A DNA stretch of 64,000 nt from Clostridia bacterium. GTDB lineage: Bacteria > Bacillota > Clostridia > Oscillospirales > Acutalibacteraceae. The stretch is taken from NCBI GenBank assembly GCA_017416765.1, contig JAFQBE010000021.1, forward strand, positions 1 to 64,000, read 5' to 3'. Numbering within the stretch: position 1 is the stretch's first letter; every line of letters begins with the position of its first letter. Below, in pieces: positions 36,301-43,607 of this stretch. The notes under the pieces are model-generated. The model saw nothing but the letters and a program-made list of their open reading frames with translations, was not told the origin of the DNA and did not search any database. The translations under genes were made by a program, and so were the position numbers.

Positions 36301-37931
36301 GTAGTGCACCGCTTTACTCCGTAATCACCGCTACAATCTCCTTCACACAGCCTTCAACCGGCAAGAATTACTCCGCTAAGGCATATACATTCGTTTCCGC
36401 AACAGATGAAATCCTTATTGATGTAAATACCTGCCAGCCCGGTTATGTGCGTAACCCCTACACACTTGCAGTTTACGGCATCAACGATTGCAGTACGGAT
36501 TATGTTAAGTACCATGTTGACCACGACGGTACAACTAATGCCGGCCTTATGGCTACAATTCCCACAGCAGTCATTTATGTTGATAAGAGCATGTACACAG
36601 ACCTTTCACAGGTTCCCGGTCTGATGTTCACAATGACTAAGGATGCTTCCACTTATACATCCGGCTATATCGGAAGCGGTGTATTTGCAGGCATCAATGT
36701 TAATGTAACATCTTCCGATCCTACAATTACAGTAACTCCCGATTCCTACGATGTTACACTTAACCAGACAGATGTTAAGAACTTCACATTTGCAGGTAAG
36801 GTTCCCGATGCAGGCGCATCTGTAACAACTCTTATTACACCTACAGTCAATGCTACTGCTACAAACGGCGGTGCAACAGTTTCTTATCCGCAGTTCTACC
36901 TTCGTGTAAATGCATACGATAAGTCAGCACTCCGTGCAACAGTTTCCGATGCTATCGCAGCATGCCGTCAGAGCTGGTTCTATTCAGGCGGTTGGGACAT
37001 CTACACTAAGGACCTTCAGAATGCTGTTAATGTTCTTAACAACCCGCTTGTAAGCCAGCTTCAGATTGATGAAGCTAACGAAAACCTTATTGAAGCTATC
37101 CAGTGGCTTGAATATGCTACAGCAGACTATAAGGAACTTCACAAGCTTATTTCTGTTGCAAACTCTCTCAATCCTTATGACTATGAAGACTTCAGTGCAG
37201 TTTCCGTAATTCTCAACGGTATTGATTACGAAAAGGGTCTGCTTGAGCAGTCAATTATTGACGAAACAGTTGAAAACCTCAGAGCTGCAATTGATGCTCT
37301 TAAACCCGCACAGAGCATGATTTATATCCGCTGCTTCGAAAAGAACGGCGCAGAAATCACAGCAAACGCAGAAACAGTTGTTTCACTTGATGACGGTACA
37401 AATGTACAGCTCATCTCCTCCGATGTAATTTACGGTAACGTCGGTGAAAAGGTTATCATCAACGTACCTTCAATCATGGGTTACTCATCAACAGACAAGC
37501 AGAAGCTTGTAACAATCACAAACGATGGTGTAGTTGTTGAATTCTACTATACAGCTGATGAGTACACAATCCGTCTTAACTCCAACGGCGGTAAGGTTGA
37601 TACAACATCCGTTACAGTTAAGTACGGTCAGACCTATGCTGACCTTCCCGTACCCACACGTTCCGGTTACGATTTCGCAGGATGGTATAACAAGCTTTCC
37701 GGCGGTATTAAGGTTGATGAAAACGTTAAGGTTACAACAAGCCCCTACAGAACACTCTATGCTCACTGGGAAGAAGCAGTTGTAACAGAGTCCACCGATG
37801 TTCAGGTTGATTCCGCAACAGATAATGCACCCGAAATTGATACTCCTGCAGAAGTATCAATCTTCGACAGAATCGTTGCATTCCTTTCACAGATTATCGG
37901 TCTTCTCCTTTCAAATGTTTTCGGTATCTGA
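33321..37931 (+). CDS. Giant secreted surface protein (1536 aa) with FIVAR, MucBP-like and Flg_new-type modules and hydrophobic tail
   Basis: The ATG at 33321 is used; GGAGG lies 11 bases upstream and overlaps an in-frame GTG at 33309. A signal peptide (1-27) is followed by ~700 residues rich in Leu, acidic and helical, without a recognised domain. Then come two coiled/helical FIVAR-like segments (about 830-930 and 1200-1330), an Ig-like beta region (about 940-1200), a MucBP-like stretch (about 1330-1415) and one Listeria-Bacteroides (Flg_new-type) repeat (about 1416-1485: YTIRLNSNGG, GYDFAGWY, TLYAHW). The C-terminus is an acidic linker and a hydrophobic tail (IFDRIVAFLSQIIGLLLSNV). There is no LPxTG. 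Strong codon bias (AAG, CTT, CCC) indicates very high expression, like an S-layer-type or adhesin protein (inference). Confidence 0.85.
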   Translation: MKKMKKLLCVLLAFVMMSSSVTIGASAIVDYTQPDHYNSLGKPVYSYEQSCSMLLDWLDALLYEMNIHENIDIVVAKIDLNLTSINNTYASIDELLDMALVGFADAFSILGDITDLNKDAIADVRRGDQYADSQVFYALLQFLYDNAALLEKLVNTTLDWGLLDTFLAPEDYPYLFDLPNFLKEMIYVALYNGMIKPESAAEIEKVSEIGLTLDDFTIDGVLQDLVDSLLIGDYNVSTQSYTGFLPSMAGKTSITVGSTYDLIQNAIDALMADILVPMLMDMLPEVLGFEINEEWPLGNPAVPGLLQTIVGVMNDMLGLGYEYDEEEYTVVELEKLLTWLLVGEEKVNESGDVYKTSAALYNIIAFTDHGIDINDELYITIGELLRSLGPGLIQMIFSDEISEEDIEGINWEGTTTDEFISEVVKMIIPMVLPDVRFLPDCDTVQECLTYILISLVIDILPENDYYGMINAGQLNPEDGAWIEVGTDYLIYLLNSMLDINIPSHANFDMLVSYLADWIINNYGFIANTRQDFANMNGWEKLDNIIFTLLDSSLLTIQRTKPTVSESLIKDTILGGVQEFNIEKILSFIGRNSSPDAILNLSLVDFVINLLGRVLSQLMKGKEIIPARATRLETLIVGEGGMVLGDFVYNLLTSLYTEREYNFPTLIPLIGSLIGLAANDNYTVYAPAGYPNKSIKDLQTLMNQFVPDNGNLKYYEDGYFTIGEEDYEHLYEYEEFMDTYEDCESLIEKYRTAPYEVTNLDIKNLYYRLGYYYERLTPRAELCKTQVFREINYTTKNTPAENADENGDKIYSDRSWRLFQEALAYAQQVNASDSVKQSQLSKARKELFTAFNQLKEYTALGNYRVLDALIAQAEAIPEEDYKLYTTTSLTMFKDAYNAAVNLDRDYDRDDQQIINDAVTELSNALTGLALWEINYELGADIIIDSVLTQGNNTVLKFKEASGAAIADVSATVDNGAVIGEMYEENGYYCWDITTGSAPLYSVITATISFTQPSTGKNYSAKAYTFVSATDEILIDVNTCQPGYVRNPYTLAVYGINDCSTDYVKYHVDHDGTTNAGLMATIPTAVIYVDKSMYTDLSQVPGLMFTMTKDASTYTSGYIGSGVFAGINVNVTSSDPTITVTPDSYDVTLNQTDVKNFTFAGKVPDAGASVTTLITPTVNATATNGGATVSYPQFYLRVNAYDKSALRATVSDAIAACRQSWFYSGGWDIYTKDLQNAVNVLNNPLVSQLQIDEANENLIEAIQWLEYATADYKELHKLISVANSLNPYDYEDFSAVSVILNGIDYEKGLLEQSIIDETVENLRAAIDALKPAQSMIYIRCFEKNGAEITANAETVVSLDDGTNVQLISSDVIYGNVGEKVIINVPSIMGYSSTDKQKLVTITNDGVVVEFYYTADEYTIRLNSNGGKVDTTSVTVKYGQTYADLPVPTRSGYDFAGWYNKLSGGIKVDENVKVTTSPYRTLYAHWEEAVVTESTDVQVDSATDNAPEIDTPAEVSIFDRIVAFLSQIIGLLLSNVFGI

Positions 37932-37995
37932 TTTTAAATTTTCGGTACTAACAACGCATACTACAAAATCAATTTAAAGGGGAATAAATTAAACG

Positions 37996-40900
37996 ATGAG
38001 AATTAAAAAGATAATCAGTGTACTTCTTGCACTTACACTGGTCTTTGGTACAATTCAGTCTGTTTTCGGCTTTGCCGCAAACGCTGTTGTGTATGATTCA
38101 ACCGTTCTTAACTACATGATTAATAACCATGAAGCATACCGTCAGGACAGATATACCGAAGATTCATGGCAGTTCTATTTGGACACACTTGCAGCAGTTA
38201 CTGCTGTTAACGAGAAAGCAGACGCAACGGCGGACGAAATCAACGCCGCTGTTGCGGACCTTGCCGCAGCTGAAGCTGCACTTACTTACCTTGCAAAACC
38301 CTACAAATCAGCTCTTAACCTTCGTGTTCCTGATACAGCAATTCTTGCTCAGACCGTTCAGGTTAAGTTCAAGGATGCACGCGGCAACAGCCTTACTAAT
38401 ATTAAGGTTGTTGAAGCAGACGGTGCAGATGTAGGCGAGTTTGCTATCGGTCCGGATGCTTACTACACATCTGATGTAGTTATTACAGGTGCTACAGGCA
38501 CAACTGCATCAATTAAAGTCAGCTATGACCTTGAAGGCGTAACATATACATTCAATATGTATATTCTTGTTTCTGCTACTGCAAAGTCTGCTGCTAATAA
38601 GGCTCAGCTCGGTGCGCTTATCGCCCGTGAAACAGCCTTAAACCGTCAGGCCTCCGATTACAACGCAGGTTTCCAGACCTACACAGGCGTTATGAAGGGC
38701 GCTATCGTTAACTATATCAACACCACAACTACTCAGACTAAGGTTGACCGTGCTGTTGAAAATATCGGTATCGCTGTTAATTCACTTGTCAGTGCATATG
38801 CAGATTATTCCAGAATCTACACTCTTATTGCTCAGGCAAACGAACTTAACCCCGATAACTATGACTCTTTCACAGCTGTTACAAACGCAATCGCTCTTAT
38901 CGAGTACGATCTTCCTGCCGATGATCAGGATTATGTTGATTCAATGGCTGACAACCTTCAGCAGGCACTTGATAACCTCAAGCTGAAAACTTCACGTTAC
39001 ACAGTCAAGTGTATCTCTTACAACGAAGACGGCAGCGAAAATGTTATCGGCACAGCAACATACGACGGCACAAGAACATATGTTGTCCGCGTTACTGCTC
39101 CTGTTTACCCGGGATATGAAGCTACAGAACAGTATCAGACAGTTCAGCTCACACAGGATGAACAGACCGTAACCTTCGTATACGAACCCGTTACTTATTA
39201 TGCATACTTCAATGCAAACGGCGGTAATGTTGATCTTGAATCCAAGGAACTTACCTATAATGCCGAATATGGCGAGCTTCCTGTTGCATACCGTGACGGT
39301 TATGCATTCCTCGGTTGGTTCTCCGATGCTATCGGCGGCGAGCAGATTGTTGCTGACACAATGGTTACAGTTAACTATGTTGAAACTCTCTATGCTCACT
39401 GGAGCGATGTAGAGGTTTACACATTCAAGTTTGATTCAAACGGCGGTTCCGCTTGTGAAGACCTCGTTTCCGCATGGAACGAAGAAATTACTCTTCCCAC
39501 ACCTTACCTTTACGGTTACTCATTCCTTGGCTGGTACTATGCTGACGGCACCAAAGCTGATCACGCAACAATGCCCGACCTTGGCGATGACGGCACAGTT
39601 GTAACCCTTACAGCTAAGTGGACACCTGCTGTCTATGATGTAACACTTGATGCAGGCGAAGGTTCAGTTTCCGATTCTTCTTACACAGTAACCTACGGCA
39701 CAGCTTACGGTGCAATTCCTAACGCTGAGCGCGAAGGCTACACCTTCAACGGATGGTTTACTGAAAAAGAAGGCGGCGTACAGATTACTTCCGCATCAAT
39801 GGTTGAGCTTGAAGCTGCTCACACACTTTATGCTCAGTATACAATCAACACATACACACTTTACTTCGATATGGATGACGGCGATGAAATCGCTCCCATC
39901 ACACAGGATTACGGCACACCCATCGTTCTTGAAAAAGAACCTCATAAGGAGTTCTATCTCTTCGCAGGCTGGACTCTTAATGGCGAACCCTTCGACCTCA
40001 AGACTATGCCCGCAGGTAACGTAACAATCAAGGCTGTATGGACTCTTAACGCAAAGACAACATACTATCTTGACGCTTACAAAACTGTTAACGGTGTTCG
40101 TATCCCCGCAAGAAACATTGCTCCCGGTGAACTTATTGAAGTCGAAGTAAGCGTAAAGACTAACTACCCTGCAGGTCAGATGTACTTCGGTATTCTCTTT
40201 GATACAAGAGTATTCAAGATGGCAAGATCCACAGGTGCTAACGCAACCTCAATGGCTCAGATGTGTGTAGCTAATACATCCGCTGAATACTTCAATACTC
40301 TCAGAGCTAAGACAATTGCAGGTTCGGCTAACTACTCAACAACAAACTGGGGTTCAATTATTACTGATGACCCGCTCATCAACACAAAGGATTTCAAGTG
40401 TATTCGTCCTCAGACTCAGGCATTCAATGAAACAGCAAACAATAAGCCTGTAGTTCTCAGTGAAAAGACTCTTATCCTTACTGCACACTTCAAGGTACTT
40501 GACAGTATCGATGCTTCACTCCTTTCAGGTGTTATTACTATTGATGAAAGACTTTGTAAGACTCCTGAAAACAGCACAGCAAAGTATCCGACATTTGTCA
40601 CAAACCAGAAAATTGGTCCTGATGGTATTTACACGGAAGAAGATACTGTAAACCTTGTACCTGACTGTTCAAACGCAACTCTCGATATGGCAATCTCAAC
40701 AGAGGTTTCCGAGCTTGGCGCAATCAGCGGCAGCACAACAGTTGTTGATTACGATAAGGAGCTTGTATACGGTCTTGCAGAAGAGCTTACGCTCGCTTCC
40801 TTCAAGGCTGATTATGCAACTGTTATCGGCACAGGTACAATCGAATGTGCAGATTCCGTTCTCAAGACAGGTTCTGTTATCAAGGTTATGAACAACGGCG

Positions 40901-41136
40901 TATGCAAGGCTGAATACACTGTAGTTATCTACGGTGACCTTAACTCCGACGGCGCAGCAAACGGCGAAGATGCTATGATTGCAAACCTTGTTTCCATGGG
41001 TGTAATCTCTGCAGATTCTCTCACAGCTGCACAGAAGGAAGCAGCAGACCCGAACCATGACGGTAAGATTGACGCTGCTGACGTACTTCTCCTTGAAGAT
41101 GCTGGTCTTCTTAAAGAAACAGTTTCACAGAAATAA
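37996..41136 (+). CDS. Large secreted protein with FIVAR, MucBP-like, four Flg_new repeats, cohesin-like region and X-dockerin (1046 aa)
   Basis: A signal peptide (1-29) starts the protein. In order: a short FIVAR-like part, an Ig-like part (about 100-190), FIVAR-like (200-330), MucBP-like (330-395), about four Listeria-Bacteroides repeats (395-685; each with a GY-x-F-x-GW motif), a beta region at 688-898 with APGELIEVEVSVKTN and LTAHFKVLD that resembles a cohesin fold, a small X-module-like part (about 900-978, VYGLAEELTLASF...GTGTI) and a dockerin (GDLNSDG at 980, DPNHDG near 1019). The order FIVAR-MucBP-Flg_new matches the preceding giant protein, so the two are diverged paralogues. It lacks the hydrophobic tail. 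Highly biased codons suggest high expression. The cohesin call is by pattern and needs a structural test. Confidence 0.82.
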   Translation: MRIKKIISVLLALTLVFGTIQSVFGFAANAVVYDSTVLNYMINNHEAYRQDRYTEDSWQFYLDTLAAVTAVNEKADATADEINAAVADLAAAEAALTYLAKPYKSALNLRVPDTAILAQTVQVKFKDARGNSLTNIKVVEADGADVGEFAIGPDAYYTSDVVITGATGTTASIKVSYDLEGVTYTFNMYILVSATAKSAANKAQLGALIARETALNRQASDYNAGFQTYTGVMKGAIVNYINTTTTQTKVDRAVENIGIAVNSLVSAYADYSRIYTLIAQANELNPDNYDSFTAVTNAIALIEYDLPADDQDYVDSMADNLQQALDNLKLKTSRYTVKCISYNEDGSENVIGTATYDGTRTYVVRVTAPVYPGYEATEQYQTVQLTQDEQTVTFVYEPVTYYAYFNANGGNVDLESKELTYNAEYGELPVAYRDGYAFLGWFSDAIGGEQIVADTMVTVNYVETLYAHWSDVEVYTFKFDSNGGSACEDLVSAWNEEITLPTPYLYGYSFLGWYYADGTKADHATMPDLGDDGTVVTLTAKWTPAVYDVTLDAGEGSVSDSSYTVTYGTAYGAIPNAEREGYTFNGWFTEKEGGVQITSASMVELEAAHTLYAQYTINTYTLYFDMDDGDEIAPITQDYGTPIVLEKEPHKEFYLFAGWTLNGEPFDLKTMPAGNVTIKAVWTLNAKTTYYLDAYKTVNGVRIPARNIAPGELIEVEVSVKTNYPAGQMYFGILFDTRVFKMARSTGANATSMAQMCVANTSAEYFNTLRAKTIAGSANYSTTNWGSIITDDPLINTKDFKCIRPQTQAFNETANNKPVVLSEKTLILTAHFKVLDSIDASLLSGVITIDERLCKTPENSTAKYPTFVTNQKIGPDGIYTEEDTVNLVPDCSNATLDMAISTEVSELGAISGSTTVVDYDKELVYGLAEELTLASFKADYATVIGTGTIECADSVLKTGSVIKVMNNGVCKAEYTVVIYGDLNSDGAANGEDAMIANLVSMGVISADSLTAAQKEAADPNHDGKIDAADVLLLEDAGLLKETVSQK

Positions 41137-41154
41137 TTTCCTTGAATAATTTAA

Positions 41155-41185
41155 AATGCCGCTCGGATTCCGGGCGGCATTTTTA
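41155..41185 (+). terminator. Terminator after the dockerin protein
   Basis: The stem AATGCCGC(tc)/GGGCGGCATT around a short loop is followed by TTTTT, 18 bases after the stop. Confidence 0.85.
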
Positions 41186-41199
41186 CAACAGGTTTTGAT

Positions 41200-41727
41200 A
41201 TGATTAAATACTACTATAAAAAAACAGCCAAGCTTTCTCCCGCTGAACAAAGTGAAGCGGCATACAGTCTGCTGAAAGAAAAGCTTGCTGAGTTTTACAA
41301 TGTTGACACAGCAGAAATTTCTTTTTTTAAAGATGATAAAGGTTGTCCTTTTGTAAAAGGTATTGATGGCGTTTTTGTGTCTGTTACACATACCAACGGG
41401 CTTGTTGCCTGCGCATTTGCCAGCAATAGGGTAGGAATTGATGCAGAAATGATTTCAGCGCGCCGAAAATCGGTCGAAAAACGCGTTTTTTCCGATAATG
41501 AGATTAGTTTGATTAATAAATCAACTGACGCTGATACGGCGTTTTTTACGCTTTGGACGCTGAAGGAAAGCTACCTTAAAGCTATCGGCACCGGCTTTGC
41601 GGATAATGCAAAAACAGTGGAATTTTTCGGTATCGAAAATCTGATAATTTCCAATGCGGAAAATCACTTTTTTTTAAGTAATATCGTTGACGGTTATGTA
41701 ATTTCCGTATGCGAAAAAACAGATTAA
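41200..41727 (+). CDS. 4'-phosphopantetheinyl transferase (Sfp/AcpS superfamily)
   Basis: This enzyme attaches phosphopantetheine from CoA to carrier proteins. In 175 residues the motifs are VSVTHTNGLVACAF (about 59-72), GIDAE (78-82, magnesium-binding) and FTLWTLKESYLKAIGTGF (about 116-133). It is shorter than classic Sfp (~220 aa), resembling the minimal Sfp-like forms. No carrier-protein or NRPS/PKS gene is near, so it may serve a general carrier protein or a distant cluster. It sits behind the terminator of the dockerin gene, with no clear promoter of its own. Confidence 0.85.
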   Translation: MIKYYYKKTAKLSPAEQSEAAYSLLKEKLAEFYNVDTAEISFFKDDKGCPFVKGIDGVFVSVTHTNGLVACAFASNRVGIDAEMISARRKSVEKRVFSDNEISLINKSTDADTAFFTLWTLKESYLKAIGTGFADNAKTVEFFGIENLIISNAENHFFLSNIVDGYVISVCEKTD

Positions 41728-41728
41728 A

Positions 41729-41790
41729 GAGAAAAGCGAGTACTATATATTTAAATATATTAAAATATGTCACATTTTGTATCGCTTTTC
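41729..41790 (+). terminator. Possible hairpin after the phosphopantetheinyl transferase
   Basis: AGAAAAGCGA and TCGCTTTTCT pair across a ~40-base AT-rich loop, right after the stop. No T-run follows, so terminator function is uncertain. Confidence 0.4.
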
Positions 41791-41792
41791 TA

Positions 41793-41821
41793 TTGAACTT
41801 TAAGAAATAATATGTTAAAAT
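41793..41821 (+). promoter_or_regulatory. Promoter of the epimerase-like gene
   Basis: TTGAAC at 41793-41798 and TAAAAT at 41816-41821 are separated by 17 bp, 35 bases before the ATG. Confidence 0.7.
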
Positions 41822-41856
41822 TTAATCACTAATTTTATATTGGGGGACAATATATT

Positions 41857-43398
41857 ATGGCAATGAAAACCGTATTCCTTACCGGCGCTTCCGGTAACAT
41901 GGGCTGGGAAGGCTTTAAGCAGCTTTATGCAAAGCCCGAATTCAAAATTGTTGTTCTTCTGCGCGACAGCGAAAAGAACAGAAAAAAGTTTGCAAACTAC
42001 ATGAATGACCCCAGAGTTAAAATCGTTTGGGGCGACCTTAAAAAGTACGAGAGCGTTCTTGAATGTGTAAACGGCGCTGATTACGTTCTCCATGTTGGCG
42101 GTATGGTTTCTCCCGCTGCTGACTACTATCCCATCAACACAATCAAAACAAATGTTACAGCTGCACAGAATATTGTTAATGCGGTTAAGGCTCAGCCGGA
42201 CCCCGATGCAATAAAGGTTGTTTACATAGGTACAGTTGCTGAAACAGGCGAGCGTGACGACCCGATTCATTGGGCACGTACAGGCGACCCCATCAAAATC
42301 AGCGTATATGACCATTATGCAACAAGTAAGGTTATTGCTGAATCCATTTTCGCAGAATCCGGTCTCAAGCATTGGGTATCACTTCGTCAGTCCGGTATTC
42401 TTTACCCCGAAATCCTCAAGAACATGGAACCCATTATGTACCACGTTGTTATCAACGGCGTTCTTGAATGGGCAACAGTTGAAGATTCAGGCCGTCTGCT
42501 TGTAAATGTCTGTGGTGATGATGTTCCCGAAGAATTCTGGAGAAGATTCTACAACATCGGTTCAGGCGCACAGTACAGAATTACAAACATGGAATTTGAA
42601 GAACTTCTTCTCGGCAAGTGCGGTCTCGGTCTTGGCGACCCCAAAAAGCTGTTCGACCCCGATTGGTTCATCACACGCAACTTCCACGGTCAGTGGTATC
42701 TCGACTCTGATGTTCTTGAAAGCTATCTTCACTTCCGTGCTAATATGCCCATCAAGGATTACTTCAAGAGCATGATGGACAGAGTAGAGTGGTTCTACAA
42801 GCTTGCTTTCCTTGCAAAGCCCTTTGCTTTTGCAGTTAAGCCCTTCATGAAGAAGATTGCTGAAACTCCCGTTTACGGTACACTCTGGTGGAAGGCAAAC
42901 AACGTTACTCCCAGAATCAACGCTTATGTCGGTTCAATGGAAAAGTGGAACGCTATCGGTTCCGATTGGAGCAAGGTTAAGGTTTACCGTCCCAACGACG
43001 ACCCCAAGAAGGCAAACGTTCTCGACCACGGTTACGACGAAACCAAGCCCTTCGATTCTCTTACTCTCGAAGACCTTCAGAAGGCTGCTGAATTCCGCGG
43101 CGGTAAGTGCCTTGCAACAGAAATTGTTGATATGTACACACCTGTTGAGTGGGAATGTGCACACGGTCACAAGTTCATGATGTCTCCCAACCTTGTTCTC
43201 CGCGGCGGTCACTGGTGTCCCGAAGAGCTTCCCTCAACACTTGAAAAGTGCGAGCAGAAGAAGTTCCGCTGGGCATACGATGACGAAGCAAAGGTCAATC
43301 CCTTCTTCGCTCAGGTCTGGTATCCGCTTCACGATAAGGACGAAAACAACGTCTATACAGAAGAAATCTATAAGGATTTCAAGGAATACAAGAAATAA
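41857..43398 (+). CDS. NAD(P)-dependent epimerase/dehydratase (extended SDR) with cysteine/histidine-rich C-terminal extension
   Basis: The N-terminal ~320 residues are an extended SDR: TGASGNMG at 9-16 (NAD-binding), a GGMVSPAADYYP region near 85-95, and YATSK near 155 as the Y-x3-K catalytic pair. The C-terminal ~190 residues (about 325-513) are unusual. They contain RGGKCLATE, WECAHGHKF and GGHWCPEE, a pattern like treble-clef/zinc-ribbon modules, though the last C-x2-C half is incomplete (CPEE, later Cys). Its own promoter and terminator bracket the gene, and codon bias is extreme (CTT, AAG, CCC), implying very high expression. The substrate and the role of the extension are unknown. Confidence 0.85.
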   Translation: MAMKTVFLTGASGNMGWEGFKQLYAKPEFKIVVLLRDSEKNRKKFANYMNDPRVKIVWGDLKKYESVLECVNGADYVLHVGGMVSPAADYYPINTIKTNVTAAQNIVNAVKAQPDPDAIKVVYIGTVAETGERDDPIHWARTGDPIKISVYDHYATSKVIAESIFAESGLKHWVSLRQSGILYPEILKNMEPIMYHVVINGVLEWATVEDSGRLLVNVCGDDVPEEFWRRFYNIGSGAQYRITNMEFEELLLGKCGLGLGDPKKLFDPDWFITRNFHGQWYLDSDVLESYLHFRANMPIKDYFKSMMDRVEWFYKLAFLAKPFAFAVKPFMKKIAETPVYGTLWWKANNVTPRINAYVGSMEKWNAIGSDWSKVKVYRPNDDPKKANVLDHGYDETKPFDSLTLEDLQKAAEFRGGKCLATEIVDMYTPVEWECAHGHKFMMSPNLVLRGGHWCPEELPSTLEKCEQKKFRWAYDDEAKVNPFFAQVWYPLHDKDENNVYTEEIYKDFKEYKK

Positions 43399-43406
43399 AA
43401 ACTCTA

Positions 43407-43437
43407 AAAGCGTAGGCGATATGCCTACGCTTTTTTA
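43407..43437 (+). terminator. Terminator after the epimerase-like gene
   Basis: A 12-bp stem AAAAGCGTAGGC/GCCTACGCTTTT with a short loop is followed by T residues. Confidence 0.9.
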
Positions 43438-43465
43438 GTGCAGAACGATGGCACATATAGAATTA

Positions 43466-43496
43466 TTGGAGATTCTAAAATCTCTAATTTTTTTTT
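43466..43496 (+). terminator. Second terminator-like hairpin without an obvious gene
   Basis: A 9-bp stem (TTGGAGATT/AATCTCTAA) with loop CTAA is followed by nine T residues, between the terminator at 43407 and the next promoter. The preceding AGTGCAGAACGATGG resembles the inner end of the repeat at 25135, so this may be a repeat remnant. Confidence 0.65.
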
Positions 43497-43527
43497 AGCG
43501 CATAAAAAGCAGAATTGCAGTAATGCC

Positions 43528-43556
43528 TTGATTTTCAAATGCCGAATGATTATAAT
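43528..43556 (+). promoter_or_regulatory. Promoter of the YhcG-family nuclease gene
   Basis: TTGATT at 43528-43533 and TATAAT at 43551-43556 are separated by 17 bp, ~50 bases before the ATG. Confidence 0.75.
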
Positions 43557-43607
43557 ATAAACACAGACTATTAAATCGTTGATTACACTTTTCGGGAGGT
43601 GTATACA

